Translations under genes and position numbers: made by a program
Notes under the pieces: generated by a model
The model's input: the letters and a program-made list of their open reading frames with translations, nothing else
What the model was told of the DNA's origin: nothing
Databases searched by the model: none
Part shown: in pieces, positions 31,352 through 41,345 of the stretch
How positions within the stretch are numbered: the first letter of the stretch is position 1
How the letters are laid out: the number at the start of each line of letters is the position of its first letter
Origin: Asparagopsis taxiformis
Taxonomy: Eukaryota; Rhodophyta; Florideophyceae; Bonnemaisoniales; Bonnemaisoniaceae
Length of the DNA: 64,000 nucleotides
Direction of reading: 5' to 3'
Assembly: GCA_030407315.1 (NCBI GenBank)
Contig: JALQPE010001753.1
Span: forward strand, 22,548 to 86,547

Positions 31352-32300
31352 AAATAATTGCAGAGACCCAGATTTTTCAAATATATTCCAAAAGTTTTTC
31401 AACAGGTTTGCTGTTTTGTAGTTGGTACATCCGCCCGCTGCCGCAACGCACGCTCGGGCTCCCAACCCGCCAGTCCACCGACCGGAACCGTTCCAACACA
31501 ATGTGCGCCGTTCCACCAGCTCCTTACCACTACAGATGCACGATGCACGCACCGACGGGTAGAAAGGGCCGGTTCAGAAACACTTGATAACTAACAATTT
31601 CTCCAAACCGATCAACACTCGCGCCTTCCACACAGGAGCCGTCATCCCCTCTGTCCGAACCGCCATGAGCACGTCGGGTCGTCTCGGTCATTCCTGACCA
31701 TGCACTGCTTCCGAACTGCTGCAAGCTCACTGCGTTTCGTGACCAGATGAACTCGACGGCACTCGTCTGCGCGTTAGTCACTGCTGGGAGGCTCCTTTTC
31801 GGTGTCAGAAAAACGCATGTGAGAGGGTTTTGTTATCGGCGGGTGTGCTGATATGTAGTGCACCAAAGTGTCAGGTGTGATCGATGGGCGACTACATACT
31901 TGATATGTGGGCATTGTGGGACTTTGCCTGATGGAACTGGAGTTTAGAAAGTTGTGGGCGGTATGTGATTACTCGTTGTTGATTGGTCTGGACTATGTGA
32001 GCCGTTGCCTTGTGCTGTGTGAACAATCGTTGATACCAGAACCAGCTCTATAGCGTTCATGTCATGGCTTGGTGTCGGATTGGCGGATGATGCAGGCAAG
32101 AACATTGGACGGCCGATGGATTTCAGCGCTGTTTACATTCTATTGAGTAAATCGGGGTGGTTGGCTGATCGACAAGTTGTTTCAACTCACGATAAACGTA
32201 TTCAGCGAATGCTCTGCGTGCACAGGTCCGAATGCGAAGAGTGATCTTGTCTTTTCACAGCCATGCAGCAGCTACCGATTAGCTATTACAGAAACAACCG
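31352..32300. repeat. Segmental-duplication segment L
   Basis: Matches 46126-47150 (segment R) in the same orientation at high identity, with about 85 bp missing near 31390 compared with R. It holds two conserved small frames: a minus-strand one at 31530-31781 and a plus-strand 61-codon one at 32059-32244 (MSWLGVGLADDAGKNIG...), both also present in R. Confidence 0.88.
31530..31781 (-). pseudogene. Hypothetical small protein, left copy, frameshifted
   Basis: Counterpart of 46241-46630. It begins MTNAQTSAVEFIWSRNAVS and is nearly colinear until VGACI. A small length difference there (GATGCACGATGCACG against GATGCACGCGTC) then shifts the frame and it ends early. The rest (CSGKELVERRTLCWNGSGRW) continues in another frame from 31552 down. 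No domain recognised; even its coding status is uncertain. Confidence 0.35.
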
Positions 32301-32363
32301 AGGTTGAGATCCGAGGCGAGCACTTCGGCCACCCACTACCCAATGGACAGTGGCGTGCATTGA

Positions 32364-32913
32364 TGTGGAATTCTTTGCAGTCACTGATGCATAACAATGT
32401 CTTGAAATTATCTCATAACGATTACGAGGCGCAAAAATGCGACTGACACGAAATCAGGAGAGTGGTTTCAGAAATAATTTAGTAGTAGTTTCAAACGGAG
32501 AGGTACTCATATTTAGTACATATAGACATCATAGATGCCATCCAGGATACGTTAGCAACACACAGACGAAAAACAACAGAACAACATCTTCTAAATCCTA
32601 GCAAGGTATTTTGCTAGTCCAACTACTTCGTTGAAGGCTGGAGACAGTGTAGCCTAAAGGCTACAGCTCGACCACGAGTCTGTTAGAACCCCGCAACAGG
32701 CACCTCCCTGTATACGGTTGCATCAACTTACAATTGGTAAGAGAACCGATATACCCGACACCAAGGCCCACCTCTTACGGCTTGCCAGAAATCGCGTATA
32801 TTGAACTGCAATACTGACGACCACTCCTCGACACACGTGTCGTGATTGTAACGTGTATTGTATAATCGATATAAGGTTATATTGATACCTAATATATTCT
32901 ATCATTTTCGACA
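32364..32913 (+). repeat. 5' LTR of copia 2
   Basis: TGTGGAATTC...TTTTCGACA, 550 bp, matching 37706-38255. It should hold the promoter and poly(A) signals. Confidence 0.96.
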
Positions 32914-32925
32914 GTTATAACTGTC
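32910..32925. repeat. 16-bp perfect palindrome across the LTR/leader junction of copia 2
   Basis: GACAGTTATAACTGTC is its own reverse complement. It straddles the end of the LTR (32913) and the position of the primer-binding site (GTTATAACTGTCCC). Only GTTAT is shared with the primer sites of the other copias. Confidence 0.85.
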
Positions 32926-32970
32926 CCGGAAGCAGCTGCAACAAGTCTTGGATAGATATAACCCGAAAAT

Positions 32971-35900
32971 ATGGCGAGTGCCGAGGATGAACCGGAGAAC
33001 ATAAATCAGATGACAATCGGCCAGGCAGCAAACCTCCAATATGAGCAAGAGATGATGGACGAGAATATTGCCTATAACGGTACTGGTAATGATGATATCG
33101 GTTTGGGTGACCCGAACCCACCAAAGAATAATGCATCTACAGAGGATAAAATAGCATATGCCTATGATGTGAAAATATACTCTGCAGAAATGCTGGAATG
33201 TTTGAAGAAAGCAAACGTCACAGGGAAGGAACTATGGCTTGAATTCACTTGTACTTTTCGTGAGAGCTCAATCAAAGTAATGACAGCCGCTCAGCACGTC
33301 GCTTGGTCTCGATTCCTCAGAGAAAATGGAGTATTTGTGGAACAAAAGAGGGGCTTAGCAAGGTGGAAAACTCTGCGAAATTGTTTACTGGCAGAACATT
33401 TCATTCCGTTCCATGGATCTAGTCCACCAAAGGTACTGAAGGATGAAATCGACTGCTCAAGAGAGCTGGGAGAGACCAGTGTGCAGGATGGAGATGATAA
33501 GACGAATGTTAATAGAAATACATTACCTGCATCAAATGAGAAGCCTGTCACTTTGAAAAATATCGTTTCCTTATCGGATACTGAACCAACTTATGGAAAG
33601 GGGAGTAATTCTAGTGGATCCCTTGCAAATGAAGGAAAGAATGGCAAAAATCGAAATGGAATTGATTCATTGATGAAAGCTTACGCTCATCGTACTAAGT
33701 TTGCAGGATCTTTTACGGATGATTTCGATGGAGCTATAGAACAGTACGAAACACTCGCAGCTCTATGCGATTTGAGTGAAGAAGACATGTCCAAAGGATT
33801 CCCAATAATACTTACAGGGTCTGCATTCTCACATTACACAAGGAACTACGCAAAGAAATTCTTAAGGTATCCGGAACTTGTTGATGAATTTAGAGCTTGG
33901 TACACGAGTGAAGAACAGAGATACCGCTTGCTACAGTCATGGCAGCGTCCATCACTGCTCCGATCAATGGAAAAAGAACCGGAGAAGAGTGAACTTGAGG
34001 TATTTCGCAATGTAACTGACCAGCTAACTAAGATCCAGCACCAATTACATCGCTCTTACCACGACCCCCGTTTTCTTCGCGATCAGCTTCTAATTGCAGC
34101 TGATCTACCACATTTGCGCCGCTCTCTCATCGAAAAGATACCTAAAACTGCACAAGAAGCTATGCAACGTATTGCAACTCTGCTTTCATCCGAGCCGAAG
34201 TCAGCAGGCGCAAATTGCATCCACGAAGGTCGTGATGAAATCAATTATGGTCTTGGAAATAGATATGGCGGACAAGCTCGTAAGAGCCTGAAGGGATCCT
34301 CTTTCAAGAGAAATAAGAACAATTCAAGAACATCACTTGCATCAATCAAAGGCTGTTGGGTATGTGGAAAGCCACACCGTGCGCGTGACCATCACCCATC
34401 CGAAGATGTTATGAAAGCTTTGAATGATATCAAGAAGAAAAAGCCATCAGTATTATTTACTGTGGAAGATATTGATGAGATCCAAGCATTATACATGTCT
34501 ATATCAGATGATGTCGACTCAGACAGCGATAGCAGCGAGTCTGAAGCTAATATCATTGATGAAACAAGTGACGAGAATATTGGTCATATGCATGAAATAT
34601 ATCTTGCAAACAAGTCATTCCTTCACGGAATATCTTGCAGGACATTTCAATCTGACCTAGCTTATCGAATGGACGAGATGCACGCTTTGCTACTCGCAGG
34701 CGAATCAGATTCCAATTTTAAGGGTGTCATATTGGATACTGGTGCAAACAGAAGATCAGCAATGTGTCTAAACCAGTACCGCGCCTATTGTTCTGAATTT
34801 ATGGTCCCTATGCGGATAGACTACTCTGACAGGCATAGCATTGTTGGAATAGGTGGTTCTACTACCGTCATTGGAACTGCAATAGTTCCCATTCCATTTG
34901 CTGATCTGAACATTATCATTGATGTCAAATTCAAAATACTGCGTGACAACTGCCCTACACTTCTCTCGCTCAAAGACATGATAGAGAATGGACTGGACAT
35001 AAGCATACAAGACAAAACTATCTCATTCAAACATAACATACAGAGCTTGACTTTTGAGAATGATTTCCTCAAACACAAGTGGAGTCCGAAGGATACATCC
35101 TATGCATTATACACTGAAAAGGAACTTCGAAGACTACATCGTGTTTTTGGTCACCCTACGGTCACTGCTCTTGGAAAACTACTTCGCAATGCCAATCCGA
35201 ATGAGTTCACAGCAGAAGTTAGGAAAAGCATCGAGCAGATAACCAACATGTGTAATACCTGCAAAAGGTTTTCATCCAAGCCACGACGCTTCAAAATATC
35301 CGTTGGTTCTAATGATCTACGATTTAATCACATCGTTGCAATTGATATCATGATGTTAGCAGGGAAAAATGTGCTCCATGCTGTAGATGAAGCCACTCAC
35401 TATACAGCAGCAACCTTCATGAGGAATAACACAGCAGAAGAGACGTGGAAATCTTTACTGCGCTGCTGGTCCCGTGTTTACCTTGGACCACCCGACTACT
35501 TGCGGATTGACCAGGGATCTAACTTTGTTGCGAAACACTTTCGCGACTCCGCCGATGCAGATGGAATTTCGATACTCGAAGCACCAATCGAATGCCCAAA
35601 CACAATGTCCCACGTTGAAAGGTACCATGCACCTCTCCGTGCAGCTTACAACAAGATAAGGGATGCTTTACCACGTTCTGAGAATGATACTGAATGTCTG
35701 CAACTAGCAGTTAAAGCTGTTAATGATACAATTGGACCAGAGGGCCTGTGCCCCACTGTTCTGGTGTATGGTACACTTCCGAGACCTCCGCGACGTACAC
35801 CGGCCGACACACAGATCCAAAGAGCTAAGACACTGGATTTAGCAATGGATGCTGTACTGAAGGAGCAGTCTAAGAGGCGTATCGCATTTGCCCTAAGGCA

Positions 35901-37665
35901 CCCCAGTAGTCCAAAAGCTCAGGAACAAGAAGAACAGCTGTCTCTTCTTCCCTCTGGAGCTCCCGTTCTTGTGTACCGCCAAGGTACAAAGAAATGGGAA
36001 GGGCCATATCCCCTCGTTCATATATCAGGACGGACAGTTGTTGTCCAGCTACCTCATGGACGTAAGATATTCCGATCAAACGTAGTGAAGTCTGCTAACA
36101 GCTCTGAGAACAGAGAAACCTGGTGTGATATGAATTACACACAATATGCATACCACATTAGCGACAATTACCGAGAATTCTCTTCCAGTAGACGAAGTGA
36201 ATTGAACGGACTACAGGCAAGAGAAACATTTGAAATTGTTCCAATGAGCTCTGTACCACCACGTACACGCATATATGGATCTAGATGGGTTGATACTGTG
36301 AAGGAAGTCAATGGAATGACTGTCAAAAAGTCAAGGTTGGTTGCACAGAACTTCAGAGATAAGGGAGCGACGGAAATTGCAACAAAGTCACCTACAGTGA
36401 GCCGTATGGGCCAGCGGATTGCAATTGCTACGGCTGCAATGTTTCCGCATCACAAATCATACGTGAGGGACATATCACAGGCGTACATACAATCCGAATC
36501 CAACCTGGAACGCATGATATATATTAAGCCACCGGAGGAGATGAATTTATCTCATAACGAAATTCTTTTGGTGAAGAAGCCGTTGTATGGTATACCAGAA
36601 AGTGGATTGCACTGGTTTGCAACATACCAATCACATCACATTGAAAAACTTGGAATGAAGGCATCCAAGGGAGATGTATGCGTATTGTACAAAACCGATG
36701 ACAGTCGACTCACGGGTGTCACTATCTTACAAGTAGACGATTCTTTCGGGCATGGAACAGCAGAATTCCTCGAGAAGGAGGAAGCTGAATCAAAACGATT
36801 TCAATGTAAGCCGCGCAAACTACTATCGCCAGGAGACTCAGCTCTTTTTAATGGATGTAATATCTCAATGGACACGGATGGAGCTTACACTATTTCCCAA
36901 TCAGAGAAGCTTCGACAAATGCTGCCACCCACCAATCAAGAGGATCTGATAAGCACTAGAGCAAAGATTCAATACATTGGATCATGCACAAGACCTGACC
37001 TCTGCTCTCCCGTGCAATTGATGGCATCCAACGTCTGTAACCCTTCAGAAAAGACGTTCAAAGACATGGAAACGATTACTAATTGGTGTCGGGAGACGGC
37101 TGGAGTGGGTATCAAATATATTCCATTGGATATAGAATCAATTAGACTTTCATTGTTCACAGACGCATCATTTGCAAATGCTGACAAGCTCAAATCCCAG
37201 TTGGGATTCGTTTTGGTTATCTCTGATCACAATGGCAATGCTAATATACTTCATTATGGAAGCACTACTTGCAAACGAGTTGCTCGATCTGTAATGGCAG
37301 CTGAATTACAAGGATTAGTTTATGGATTTGATCAAGCCTATGTTGTAAGGGAAATACTTTCAGACATTATAGGTCGAAAAGTGGATTTGGATGCGTATGT
37401 GGATTCACGAACAGTTTTCAATGTCGTCGCCAAAAGCAGTATGACTCTTGAGAAACGTCTTCAAATTGATGTGCACGCAATACGTGAGAGTCATAAGAGA
37501 GGAGAGCTCCGATACTTGGCATGGATACCAAGTTACGAAAACATATCTGACGGCCTAACAAAGGGCTTAATTGACTCTTCACATTCTTTATGGAAACTTA
37601 TGGTAACAAATAAGCTCAGTTTGCAACCGAGTGGCTGGGTTGAATCGAAAACAGACGATAATTAG
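32971..37665 (+). CDS. Copia 2 Gag-Pol polyprotein (1564 aa)
   Basis: Single uninterrupted frame. Approximate residues: gag 1-450; zinc knuckle-like CWVCGKPHRARDHH near 465 (Cys-Cys-His-His rather than CCHC); protease VILDTGANRRS near 590; GAG-pre-integrase and integrase with HRVFGHP and CNTCKR at about 720-770 and core motifs IDIMMLAG and RIDQGSNFVAKHF at about 790-870; RT from about 1105 (GSRWVDTVKEVNG) with catalytic LQVDDS near 1255; RNase H with LFTDASFANADKLKS near 1395 and WIPSYENISDGLTKG near the end. The start at 32971 is the first ATG after the leader (aatATGG context). All catalytic residues I can identify are present. Gag and Pol share one frame, so no recoding is needed. Confidence 0.95.
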   Translation: MASAEDEPENINQMTIGQAANLQYEQEMMDENIAYNGTGNDDIGLGDPNPPKNNASTEDKIAYAYDVKIYSAEMLECLKKANVTGKELWLEFTCTFRESSIKVMTAAQHVAWSRFLRENGVFVEQKRGLARWKTLRNCLLAEHFIPFHGSSPPKVLKDEIDCSRELGETSVQDGDDKTNVNRNTLPASNEKPVTLKNIVSLSDTEPTYGKGSNSSGSLANEGKNGKNRNGIDSLMKAYAHRTKFAGSFTDDFDGAIEQYETLAALCDLSEEDMSKGFPIILTGSAFSHYTRNYAKKFLRYPELVDEFRAWYTSEEQRYRLLQSWQRPSLLRSMEKEPEKSELEVFRNVTDQLTKIQHQLHRSYHDPRFLRDQLLIAADLPHLRRSLIEKIPKTAQEAMQRIATLLSSEPKSAGANCIHEGRDEINYGLGNRYGGQARKSLKGSSFKRNKNNSRTSLASIKGCWVCGKPHRARDHHPSEDVMKALNDIKKKKPSVLFTVEDIDEIQALYMSISDDVDSDSDSSESEANIIDETSDENIGHMHEIYLANKSFLHGISCRTFQSDLAYRMDEMHALLLAGESDSNFKGVILDTGANRRSAMCLNQYRAYCSEFMVPMRIDYSDRHSIVGIGGSTTVIGTAIVPIPFADLNIIIDVKFKILRDNCPTLLSLKDMIENGLDISIQDKTISFKHNIQSLTFENDFLKHKWSPKDTSYALYTEKELRRLHRVFGHPTVTALGKLLRNANPNEFTAEVRKSIEQITNMCNTCKRFSSKPRRFKISVGSNDLRFNHIVAIDIMMLAGKNVLHAVDEATHYTAATFMRNNTAEETWKSLLRCWSRVYLGPPDYLRIDQGSNFVAKHFRDSADADGISILEAPIECPNTMSHVERYHAPLRAAYNKIRDALPRSENDTECLQLAVKAVNDTIGPEGLCPTVLVYGTLPRPPRRTPADTQIQRAKTLDLAMDAVLKEQSKRRIAFALRHPSSPKAQEQEEQLSLLPSGAPVLVYRQGTKKWEGPYPLVHISGRTVVVQLPHGRKIFRSNVVKSANSSENRETWCDMNYTQYAYHISDNYREFSSSRRSELNGLQARETFEIVPMSSVPPRTRIYGSRWVDTVKEVNGMTVKKSRLVAQNFRDKGATEIATKSPTVSRMGQRIAIATAAMFPHHKSYVRDISQAYIQSESNLERMIYIKPPEEMNLSHNEILLVKKPLYGIPESGLHWFATYQSHHIEKLGMKASKGDVCVLYKTDDSRLTGVTILQVDDSFGHGTAEFLEKEEAESKRFQCKPRKLLSPGDSALFNGCNISMDTDGAYTISQSEKLRQMLPPTNQEDLISTRAKIQYIGSCTRPDLCSPVQLMASNVCNPSEKTFKDMETITNWCRETAGVGIKYIPLDIESIRLSLFTDASFANADKLKSQLGFVLVISDHNGNANILHYGSTTCKRVARSVMAAELQGLVYGFDQAYVVREILSDIIGRKVDLDAYVDSRTVFNVVAKSSMTLEKRLQIDVHAIRESHKRGELRYLAWIPSYENISDGLTKGLIDSSHSLWKLMVTNKLSLQPSGWVESKTDDN

Positions 37666-37684
37666 CAAATTTATGCCTCTACTG

Positions 37685-37697
37685 TGAAAAAGAAAAA
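37685..37697 (+). promoter_or_regulatory. Candidate polypurine tract of copia 2
   Basis: GTGAAAAAGAAAAA lies between the pol stop (37665) and the 3' LTR (37706), the usual position of the plus-strand primer. It is separated from the LTR by CCTCTGAG. Confidence 0.55.
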
Positions 37698-37705
37698 CCT
37701 CTGAG

Positions 37706-38255
37706 TGTGGAATTCTTTGCAGTCACTGATGCATAACAATGTCTTGAAATTATCTCATAACGATTACGAGGCGCAAAAATGCGACTGACACGAAATCAGG
37801 AGAGTGGTTTCAGAAATAATTTAGTAGTAGTTTCAAACGGAGAGGTACTCATATTTAGTACATATAGACATCATAGATGCCATCCAGGATACGTTAGCAA
37901 CACACAGACGAAAAACAACAGAACAACATCTTCTAAATCCTAGCAAGGTATTTTGCTAGTCCAACTACTTCGTTGAAGGCTGGAGACAGTGTAGCCTAAA
38001 GGCTACAGCTCGACCACGAGTCTGTTAGAACCCCGCAACAGGCACCTCCCTGTATACGGTTGCATCAACTTACAATTGGTAAGAGAACCGATATACCCGA
38101 CACCAAGGCCCACCTCTTACGGCTTGCCAGAAATCGCGTATATTGAACTGCAATACTGACGACCACTCCTCGACACACGTGTCGTGATTGTAACGTGTAT
38201 TGTATAATCGATATAAGGTTATATTGATACCTAATATATTCTATCATTTTCGACA
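37706..38255 (+). repeat. 3' LTR of copia 2
   Basis: 550 bp, same as 32364-32913 by eye, followed by the ATTGA target duplication. Confidence 0.96.
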
Positions 38256-38903
38256 ATTGAGTCATATACTGACAGGTGGACCACTTAGAGGCCATTAGTT
38301 TGTGGACAAACATAGAAATGCGAACGAAAAGAGCTTCGCTAATGTTTGGTTTGAATTTTGTGAGATCAGTCTCCGCTGCCTTCATTCCTGCCTATCTGTT
38401 CGTTCCTCATAAATACATATGTGTAAGCTCCAAGTCACACCGGACATGTGGTTCATTGTTTTACACTCTCGAAAAGGTTTTGCAGGTCAGATAGATAACT
38501 TTCAAGCTACCCCGAGGTACTTCACGGTCGTATATACCCAAAGACACAGACTTCCTCAGCAGCATCCCCACAAAGCCTCCTCGCTTCTGGAAAGCACGAA
38601 CTATTCGAAAACATACAGGTTCGGGCTTCAAAAAGAGTTTAGACGAAATCTTGTTCGTTTTGTGCCCATACTACCCAATAGAAGAGAAGATCGTATCGAT
38701 TTACATAACCAGGAAACATATCTATATCATATCAATCAGATCAAGATAGAGCCTTGACAGATTCTTAAAATCCAGGTTGCAACAGCAAGTAGCTAACCAG
38801 AATTATTATGTGGCACAGAGAAGCAATCACATTAGCCATCGCTAAAATAGTCCCTAACGCCCGCATGCAAATGATCATGCGGTCCAAATCACATCAATTC
38901 AAT

Positions 38904-39839
38904 TCAAAAGTTGAATGAAAAGCGGATAATCTGTTCATTATCGTCCCGGTTTGAGCGACCAGAACGGCCTATTTCGAGAACACCATCAAAGTAGACATTA
39001 ATATTCCATACTGTCGGCCCATCTCCACAATTGTTGAAATGAGTTGCTTCAACAGTGTAAGTGCCATTTTGAACTTGAGGACTTGGCAAATACAAAGCTT
39101 CCTCACGGCGGACGAGGTTGAGACCGCAATTTGATAGAACATCGCGGACAAAGACTCCAGAATTAGTTATCCTATTTAACCGGTCCAATACTTCTCCATC
39201 CGGTTCAGTCACACTCATATCTAGATCATCTCCAGTATCCCACTCCAGCTCTATGAGTATTTTTGGAACACTAATGTTGAAGGCAATGCAATCATTGGTA
39301 TCGTTTAGATCCACAACATTTCCTGACTCTTCAATTGAAGATAGAGGTAGATTGGCACATAGTCCATCAAGGAATTCGTTCTGGTTTCCGCGTAACCGCC
39401 TGTGTCCAACACCGGAAGCTATATCTTCTGAATCAGTAGTTTCAAACACCGTGATGAAGTTAGGCAAAAAACGTCGAGTGAGACCTGTAGGATTATAATC
39501 ACTTATCGGTGTTCCTGTAACTCCGCGACCAGTAACTTCAGCCTCACCAGTCGACAGTACAAGCAAGGGAGTATTTTCGTTACGACGGCAGATAGGACCA
39601 GCGGAGGCAATATTTGGGATAGAGAAGGGCACTTCAGAGTCCCCGTTGCATAACGTAAAAGAGCATGTACTGCCACAGCTGACTGTCTGACGTTCTGAGG
39701 TGCTCAATTCATCATTTAAGATATGATGAGCAATTGATTTGGGGTGTTTGGCGACCTTTGATTTCGGCTTGGGAACCGAAGCTGCAGTCGACAGAACTGC
39801 CAATGTGAGAAGAACAAGAATAACGATAGGTTTTGTCAT
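38904..39839 (-). CDS. Secreted YfaP/DUF2135-like protein
   Basis: Host gene of 311 aa. The Met at 39839 was chosen because it aligns with the only Met in the paralogue at 24415 and lies downstream of a TATA box at 39931-39940. A Met at 39857 is also possible, whereas the upstream Met at 39929 would precede the expected transcription start. Signal peptide IVILVLLTLAVLSTAAS. A Cys pair region (SCGSTCSFTLCN) follows, then PISDYNPTGLTRRF and a C-terminal beta-rich part with LEWDTGDDLDMSVTEPDGE and NGTYTVEATHFNNC. The latter resembles DUF2135/YfaP-type extracellular beta-sandwich domains. It probably acts outside the cell or in the wall; no catalytic motif is evident. No intron. Confidence 0.85.
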   Translation of the reverse strand: MTKPIVILVLLTLAVLSTAASVPKPKSKVAKHPKSIAHHILNDELSTSERQTVSCGSTCSFTLCNGDSEVPFSIPNIASAGPICRRNENTPLLVLSTGEAEVTGRGVTGTPISDYNPTGLTRRFLPNFITVFETTDSEDIASGVGHRRLRGNQNEFLDGLCANLPLSSIEESGNVVDLNDTNDCIAFNISVPKILIELEWDTGDDLDMSVTEPDGEVLDRLNRITNSGVFVRDVLSNCGLNLVRREEALYLPSPQVQNGTYTVEATHFNNCGDGPTVWNINVYFDGVLEIGRSGRSNRDDNEQIIRFSFNF

Positions 39840-39930
39840 GATTTGAGGATGGGTCATCTTCTGAAAAGTCCTGATGACCGTCAAGCGTGAGATAGCAAGT
39901 AGGATGAGATCAAATCTAGTGCAGTGCATG

Positions 39931-39940
39931 TATTTATATT
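39931..39940 (-). promoter_or_regulatory. TATA box of the secreted-protein gene
   Basis: AATATAAATA on the minus strand, about 90 bp upstream of the chosen ATG. It is conserved in context but mutated in the frameshifted paralogue (24511-24520). Confidence 0.65.
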
Positions 39941-39960
39941 GTTTCGGGCATTGACATGGT

Positions 39961-40796
39961 CAGATGCGCAGTTCACTTCCCGTCAGGTTCCCGGTGGAAC
40001 ATGCACGCAGTTGCGCAATTGTTTCTTCAGCTTTGTTGGGCTACAAAAGTGTGCATAAAGGTGCGTGGGCGGCAAGTGGTTCTGGTTTGTTTCATTTGAA
40101 GTGTATTACAATACATGCACACAATGAGGCTCGTGCTTTATTAACGGCGATGCCTTGGAAGCGTCTCACGAAAGCAACAAGTTTCTCCTCCTAGGTTAGA
40201 ACCAAATATTGTCAATAGTGTGTTTTGTCATTCCAAACATCGCATAGCTGCTCATGTTTGAACGAGTAAGTGCCAGAGTTCTATCTGTTCAACATGCTGT
40301 ACTGAGCAGAACGACACGTTATAGTCTTTAGAATGTCTTGTATACAGCGTTTCACTCTGCAGTTTGTCAGACGATTTGCCACAACGTGACATGGGATTGG
40401 ACTACGAGATAAAGAAGGGCTGTTCTTTCCGTCTGGAGTGCATCCCCCTATAACAATAGTGTCGGCTAACGTCAACCGCTGGGGTGAGTGGTTATGGACT
40501 GTCCGAATCTGGACAATATAAGCGTCGAGTTATTCTGACATCAGCAGCTCTCAACACGTCTCAGCACTACATGTGATATGGGATTGGATAGCGAGACGAG
40601 TATGCATTGTCCTTTCCGTCAGGGGTGCGTCCACAACAATGCAAGCGGTTGACATCAATCGTGGAGAGGTGCCTGGTGAAACACTGTATGGACCTTGGCA
40701 ATAGAAAACGTCCAGTTATTCTGACATCAGCAGTTCTAACGTGAGTCAGCAGTGATGAGACACGTTGCAAACTAAAGGGGAAGGTTCAGATCATAG
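39961..40796. other. Non-coding duplicated DNA (right copy)
   Basis: Matches 24521-25200. A TTTCCGTC(A/T)GG(A/G)GTGC-type motif recurs at about 25005, 40428 and 40612, showing a further internal duplication (about 40380-40530 and 40570-40760). No gene seen. Confidence 0.5.
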
Positions 40797-41345
40797 AATC
40801 TCAAGACGCGCAGAAGATATTTTAACATCAAAACGATAGTGTAGGCACGATGAGTAGTTGGCGGGGCCTCTTTCTGTATCGGGTACAGTACGCAACCAAA
40901 AATTGGAGGGGCATCCCCTGTACCGGGGCTGGGCTGCGATTGATTGAATCACGGCTTTAGCTGCAATGCCAATTATCGACGGCGACAATAACAGGACAGA
41001 GGCAGCCGCCAAGCAGCACCCGATCACTGACGCCAGGTCAAGGAGCAAGCAGACTCGCATCCCAGCTCCCACGAACCAAACTGCATCGCGCTTTCCCCCA
41101 TACATCCCTCTCTGTTTCCGTTGAAACCCCCCCCCCTCCATCCTGCTGACCTTTTAGAATTTATAGTCGCCCTGGGCACCTCTGGGGGGGCCATTTGCTA
41201 CATGCGCAGGCAGGGTTACACCTGAAGGACTATAGCACTCCTACCCCCCAGGGTTGGCTAGATGAACTTCCTGCAAACCTTGCAGTAAAACTGCGTTCTG
41301 AAGTCTTTCGTCACATAGTATCAAATGGTGTTTTGGGCTAAAAAA
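40797..41345. repeat. Dispersed repeat AB, copy 2
   Basis: Same family and orientation as 22336-22885, including the block around AAATTGGAGGGGCATCCCC. Here it lies between the two non-coding parts of the duplication, which in the left copy are adjacent, so it inserted or was copied separately. Confidence 0.8.

Larger units (their letters stand above)
32364..38255 (+). mobile_element. Copia element 2, intact and recently inserted
   Basis: Two 550-bp LTRs (32364-32913, 37706-38255), a single open polyprotein between them, and a 5-bp target duplication ATTGA (32359-32363 and 38256-38260). I found no difference between the LTRs on reading them side by side, which argues for very recent insertion. 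It belongs to a different copia lineage from the other elements here. Confidence 0.97.
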
